From: an uncultured Eubacteriales bacterium | GTDB taxonomy: Bacteria > Bacillota > Clostridia > Oscillospirales > UBA644 | Reading direction: 5' to 3' | Assembly (NCBI GenBank): GCA_934481505.1 | Contig: CAKSPP010000068.1 | Coordinates: forward strand, 1 to 6,993 | DNA: 6,993 nt | Shown: positions 5,401-6,993 of the stretch, one piece after another | Layout: the number at the start of each line of letters is the position of its first letter | How positions within the stretch are numbered: position 1 is the first letter of the stretch | Notes under the pieces: generated by a model | Told to the model about the DNA's origin: nothing | The model's database searches: none | The model's input: only the letters and a program-made list of their open reading frames with translations | Program-made: the position numbers and the translations under genes

Positions 5401-6493
5401 AAAGAATATCCGCGAGCCACAGAAGCCACGAAAGTCCGTAGACCGCAGCCCCGATAGCGGCGGTAAGTCCGAAAGTCCACCTTGCGGCGGCTTTTTTATC
5501 GACGGGAAGATTTCCGACGAACTTTCCGGTCTGACCGTTCATTGCAAAGGTATATTTTTCGCCGTTCCATGTTGTGTTGAGTATCCACACGGGATAGAGA
5601 GCGTATTTTGCCGTGCCGTTCGAAAAACGGACGCTTGAATTTTCGGGATTAACGGTCGTATAGCCGGTAACGGTGGAAGCAAAAGCCGCCTCCGTCGAAT
5701 GTTTTACCCTGTCGTTTGCACGGTCGACGCTCTGATCCGCAGTAACGTCGTATTTATCGGCGAGATATCCCGAAAGATATGCCGTCTGAAAATCAACCGC
5801 GTCTTTGAAATCAAAAGGTTCGACCGACTCCATAAGGTCGTCCGCCATTTTAGACGAACCGTCAACGGGAACTCTTTCAAAACCGATATTTCCGCCTCTG
5901 AAAACGGAATAAAAGCTGGTTTCAGTATAGTCGTAGTCGCTGTCGCTCCATGTTCTCACGGTCGTTGCACGGTATCTGATATCGGCGTCGACATCGGTAT
6001 CAAAAAGCCAGAACGGGACATAAACGCCCTTTACTTCGTCGATATGATTCTGACTTTTGAAGATTTTCGGGAGAAGTCTTTTACCCGAAAGATGCTTCAT
6101 AAGCCCCTCTTTCGCCGCTTTTTTATCGAGCTTGAAAGGAATTATGTAGTCGGGCTTTAAGTCTCCCGAAAGGTTTCCCGTCATAACGACAGGGTTGCCG
6201 CAGAACGGACAGGCTGTCGCCGCCGTGTTTTCGTCGCCGACGATTTCGCCGCCGCAGGATTTGCAGATATAGGTGCGAAGTCCTTCGGTTTCGCCCTCCG
6301 CCCATTCCTTTCCGGCAGACGTTTCCCAGTGCATATCGTCAGGCTTTTCTTTTGAAAGTTCGGCGTCGTAATCTTTAAGAGTTTCAACGTCGAACTCGGT
6401 GTCGCAATACGGACATTTCATTTTCTGCGACGAGCTGTCGAATTCAATAGCTCCGCCGCAGCACGGACATTTGTATTCTCTGATGTTTTCCAT
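5399..6493 (-). CDS. Double zinc-ribbon protein with C-terminal membrane segment
   Basis: This 364-residue protein opens with two four-cysteine zinc ribbons: Cys9/Cys12 with Cys27/Cys30 (CPCCGG, CPYC), and Cys77/Cys80 with Cys95/Cys98 (CKSCGG, CPFCGNP). An acidic, low-complexity linker separates them. After residue 110 comes a domain beginning PDYIIPFKLDKK. It holds the YVPFWLFD segment (about 159-166), aromatic beta-strand-like stretches, and near the end YPVWILNTTWNGEKYTFAMN followed by GQTGK. The last 25 or so residues form a hydrophobic segment (from about WTFGLTAAIG to the C-terminus), consistent with tail anchoring and cytoplasmic zinc ribbons. Proteins of this layout are common in Clostridia and are often annotated only as zinc-ribbon or, wrongly, replication/helicase proteins; no function is established that I know of. 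The start is fixed by GGGGAGG (6507-6501) with a 7-base spacer. The gene is 20 bases downstream of the FNT transporter gene. Confidence 0.82.
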   Translation of the reverse strand: MENIREYKCPCCGGAIEFDSSSQKMKCPYCDTEFDVETLKDYDAELSKEKPDDMHWETSAGKEWAEGETEGLRTYICKSCGGEIVGDENTAATACPFCGNPVVMTGNLSGDLKPDYIIPFKLDKKAAKEGLMKHLSGKRLLPKIFKSQNHIDEVKGVYVPFWLFDTDVDADIRYRATTVRTWSDSDYDYTETSFYSVFRGGNIGFERVPVDGSSKMADDLMESVEPFDFKDAVDFQTAYLSGYLADKYDVTADQSVDRANDRVKHSTEAAFASTVTGYTTVNPENSSVRFSNGTAKYALYPVWILNTTWNGEKYTFAMNGQTGKFVGNLPVDKKAAARWTFGLTAAIGAAVYGLSWLLWLADIL

Positions 6494-6513
6494 GATATTT
6501 CCTCCCCTGTTTG

Positions 6514-6993
6514 TTATTTTTCAAGTTTACCGATTATTTTCGAAAGAAACGGGAAAAAGAGTCCTCCGACGGCATTGCCCGCGATTACGACGAGCAAAAA
6601 TACGAAGACTGCCCCCGACAGGTTTCCCGCGTTTATAAAATAGAACATATCGGCGACCGAATGTTCGAATCCGCAAAGAATAAAAGTCGGAACGCAGAAA
6701 AGGATTCCGATAAATGTGTTTTTCCGTTTGTAAATTTCAACGCAGACATAGATAAGAAGTCCGCACATCACGGCGTTTACAAAAGTTGTAAGAAGACTTT
6801 TTTCAAGTTTTGCCGAGGTCATGGTGGCGACATTCCCGACAGGCGACAGCAGAAATCCGACCGCAAGGCAGCCGACGAAATTTCCGAAAACCGAAAGAAC
6901 GGTATCGGCAAAGAACGCCCCGTCGTTATCGAGAATGTAGCCTATCTTTCCGGTGTAAAGATTAAAACCGAGAGCGACGACCGAAATAAGTCC
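6514..6993 (-). CDS. Formate/nitrite transporter (FNT) family channel, 3' part
   Basis: The reading frame stays open to the right edge of the window, so this is the C-terminal 159 residues of a protein that normally has about 250-280. Visible FNT marks are the pore-loop stretch FNLYTGKIG near the upstream end, a GNFVG motif in the next helix, and CGFEHSVADMF. The last contains the central pore histidine, coded at 6663-6661. About four to five hydrophobic segments are present, ending with a glycine-rich last helix (GNAVGGLFFPFL) and a basic cytoplasmic tail. FNT proteins form pentamers that pass formate, nitrite or hydrosulfide. The substrate class cannot be settled from this fragment. An internal ATG at 6822 exists but lies mid-domain and is not the start. 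The gene is followed after 20 bases by the zinc-ribbon gene, with no hairpin between, so co-transcription is likely. Confidence 0.88.
   Translation of the reverse strand, partial: GLISVVALGFNLYTGKIGYILDNDGAFFADTVLSVFGNFVGCLAVGFLLSPVGNVATMTSAKLEKSLLTTFVNAVMCGLLIYVCVEIYKRKNTFIGILFCVPTFILCGFEHSVADMFYFINAGNLSGAVFVFLLVVIAGNAVGGLFFPFLSKIIGKLEK

Noticed and set aside
5699..6160. Plus-strand open frame of 153 codons opposite the double zinc-ribbon gene
   Set aside because: The minus strand carries a complete protein with conserved cysteines and a strong ribosome site; the plus frame has neither.
6514..6822. A separate 102-residue membrane protein starting at 6822
   Set aside because: The frame continues without a stop to the window edge and carries further FNT motifs upstream, so the ATG at 6822 is internal.
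3241..6993. Frequent TTTCGG / CCGAAA words across the window
   Set aside because: They occur inside coding regions at irregular spacing and follow from common codon pairs (for example TTT-TCG, TCG-GAA, GGA-AA), not from a repeat array.

Overview
The window looks like a chromosomal segment of a Gram-positive gut-type bacterium, most likely an uncultured member of Clostridia (Bacillota). This rests on several features. GC content is moderate. Several starts have strong AAGGAGG/GGGGAGG-type Shine-Dalgarno sites. The LicC/LicA and IspD/TarI-like enzymes are of the kind used for surface polymers. There is also a set of membrane/zinc-ribbon/TPM proteins of a type common in that group. I see no tRNA, rRNA, CRISPR array, insertion sequence or phage gene. 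Coding density is very high and no gene-free stretch exceeds about 110 bases.

Layout. Two gene sets converge on one bidirectional hairpin terminator at about 3210-3242. The plus-strand set (1-3211) holds a possible tail of an upstream gene, an SDR oxidoreductase (108-863), a LicC-LicA fusion predicted to make CDP-choline (882-2483), and a divergent IspD/TarI-family cytidylyltransferase (2480-3211, overlapping its neighbour by ATGA). The minus-strand set, read from the right edge leftward, holds the 3' part of a formate/nitrite-transporter family gene (6514 to the edge), a double zinc-ribbon protein with a C-terminal membrane segment (5399-6493), a secreted, membrane-anchored TPM-domain protein (4582-5385), a small membrane protein with a C-terminal zinc ribbon (3950-4546), and a PHP-domain metal-dependent phosphoesterase (3241-3936).

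How they may work together. The plus-strand trio reads as a nucleotide-activated precursor operon. The fusion should phosphorylate choline (or a similar amino-alcohol) and activate it with CTP. The SDR plus IspD-like pair resembles the reductase/cytidylyltransferase pairs (TarJ/TarI, Bcs1) that make CDP-alditols. The likely sink is a phosphocholine-decorated teichoic acid, glycolipid or phospholipid; the transferase would lie outside the window. The IspD-like protein has lost the usual HDAxRP and QTPQ active-site motifs in a patterned way, so its substrate may be new. The minus-strand zinc-ribbon/TPM/zinc-ribbon genes look like a membrane-surface module of unknown function. The transporter and PHP genes flank it without an obvious biochemical link.

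The items most worth following are the divergent cytidylyltransferase with its SDR partner, and the zinc-ribbon/TPM module.
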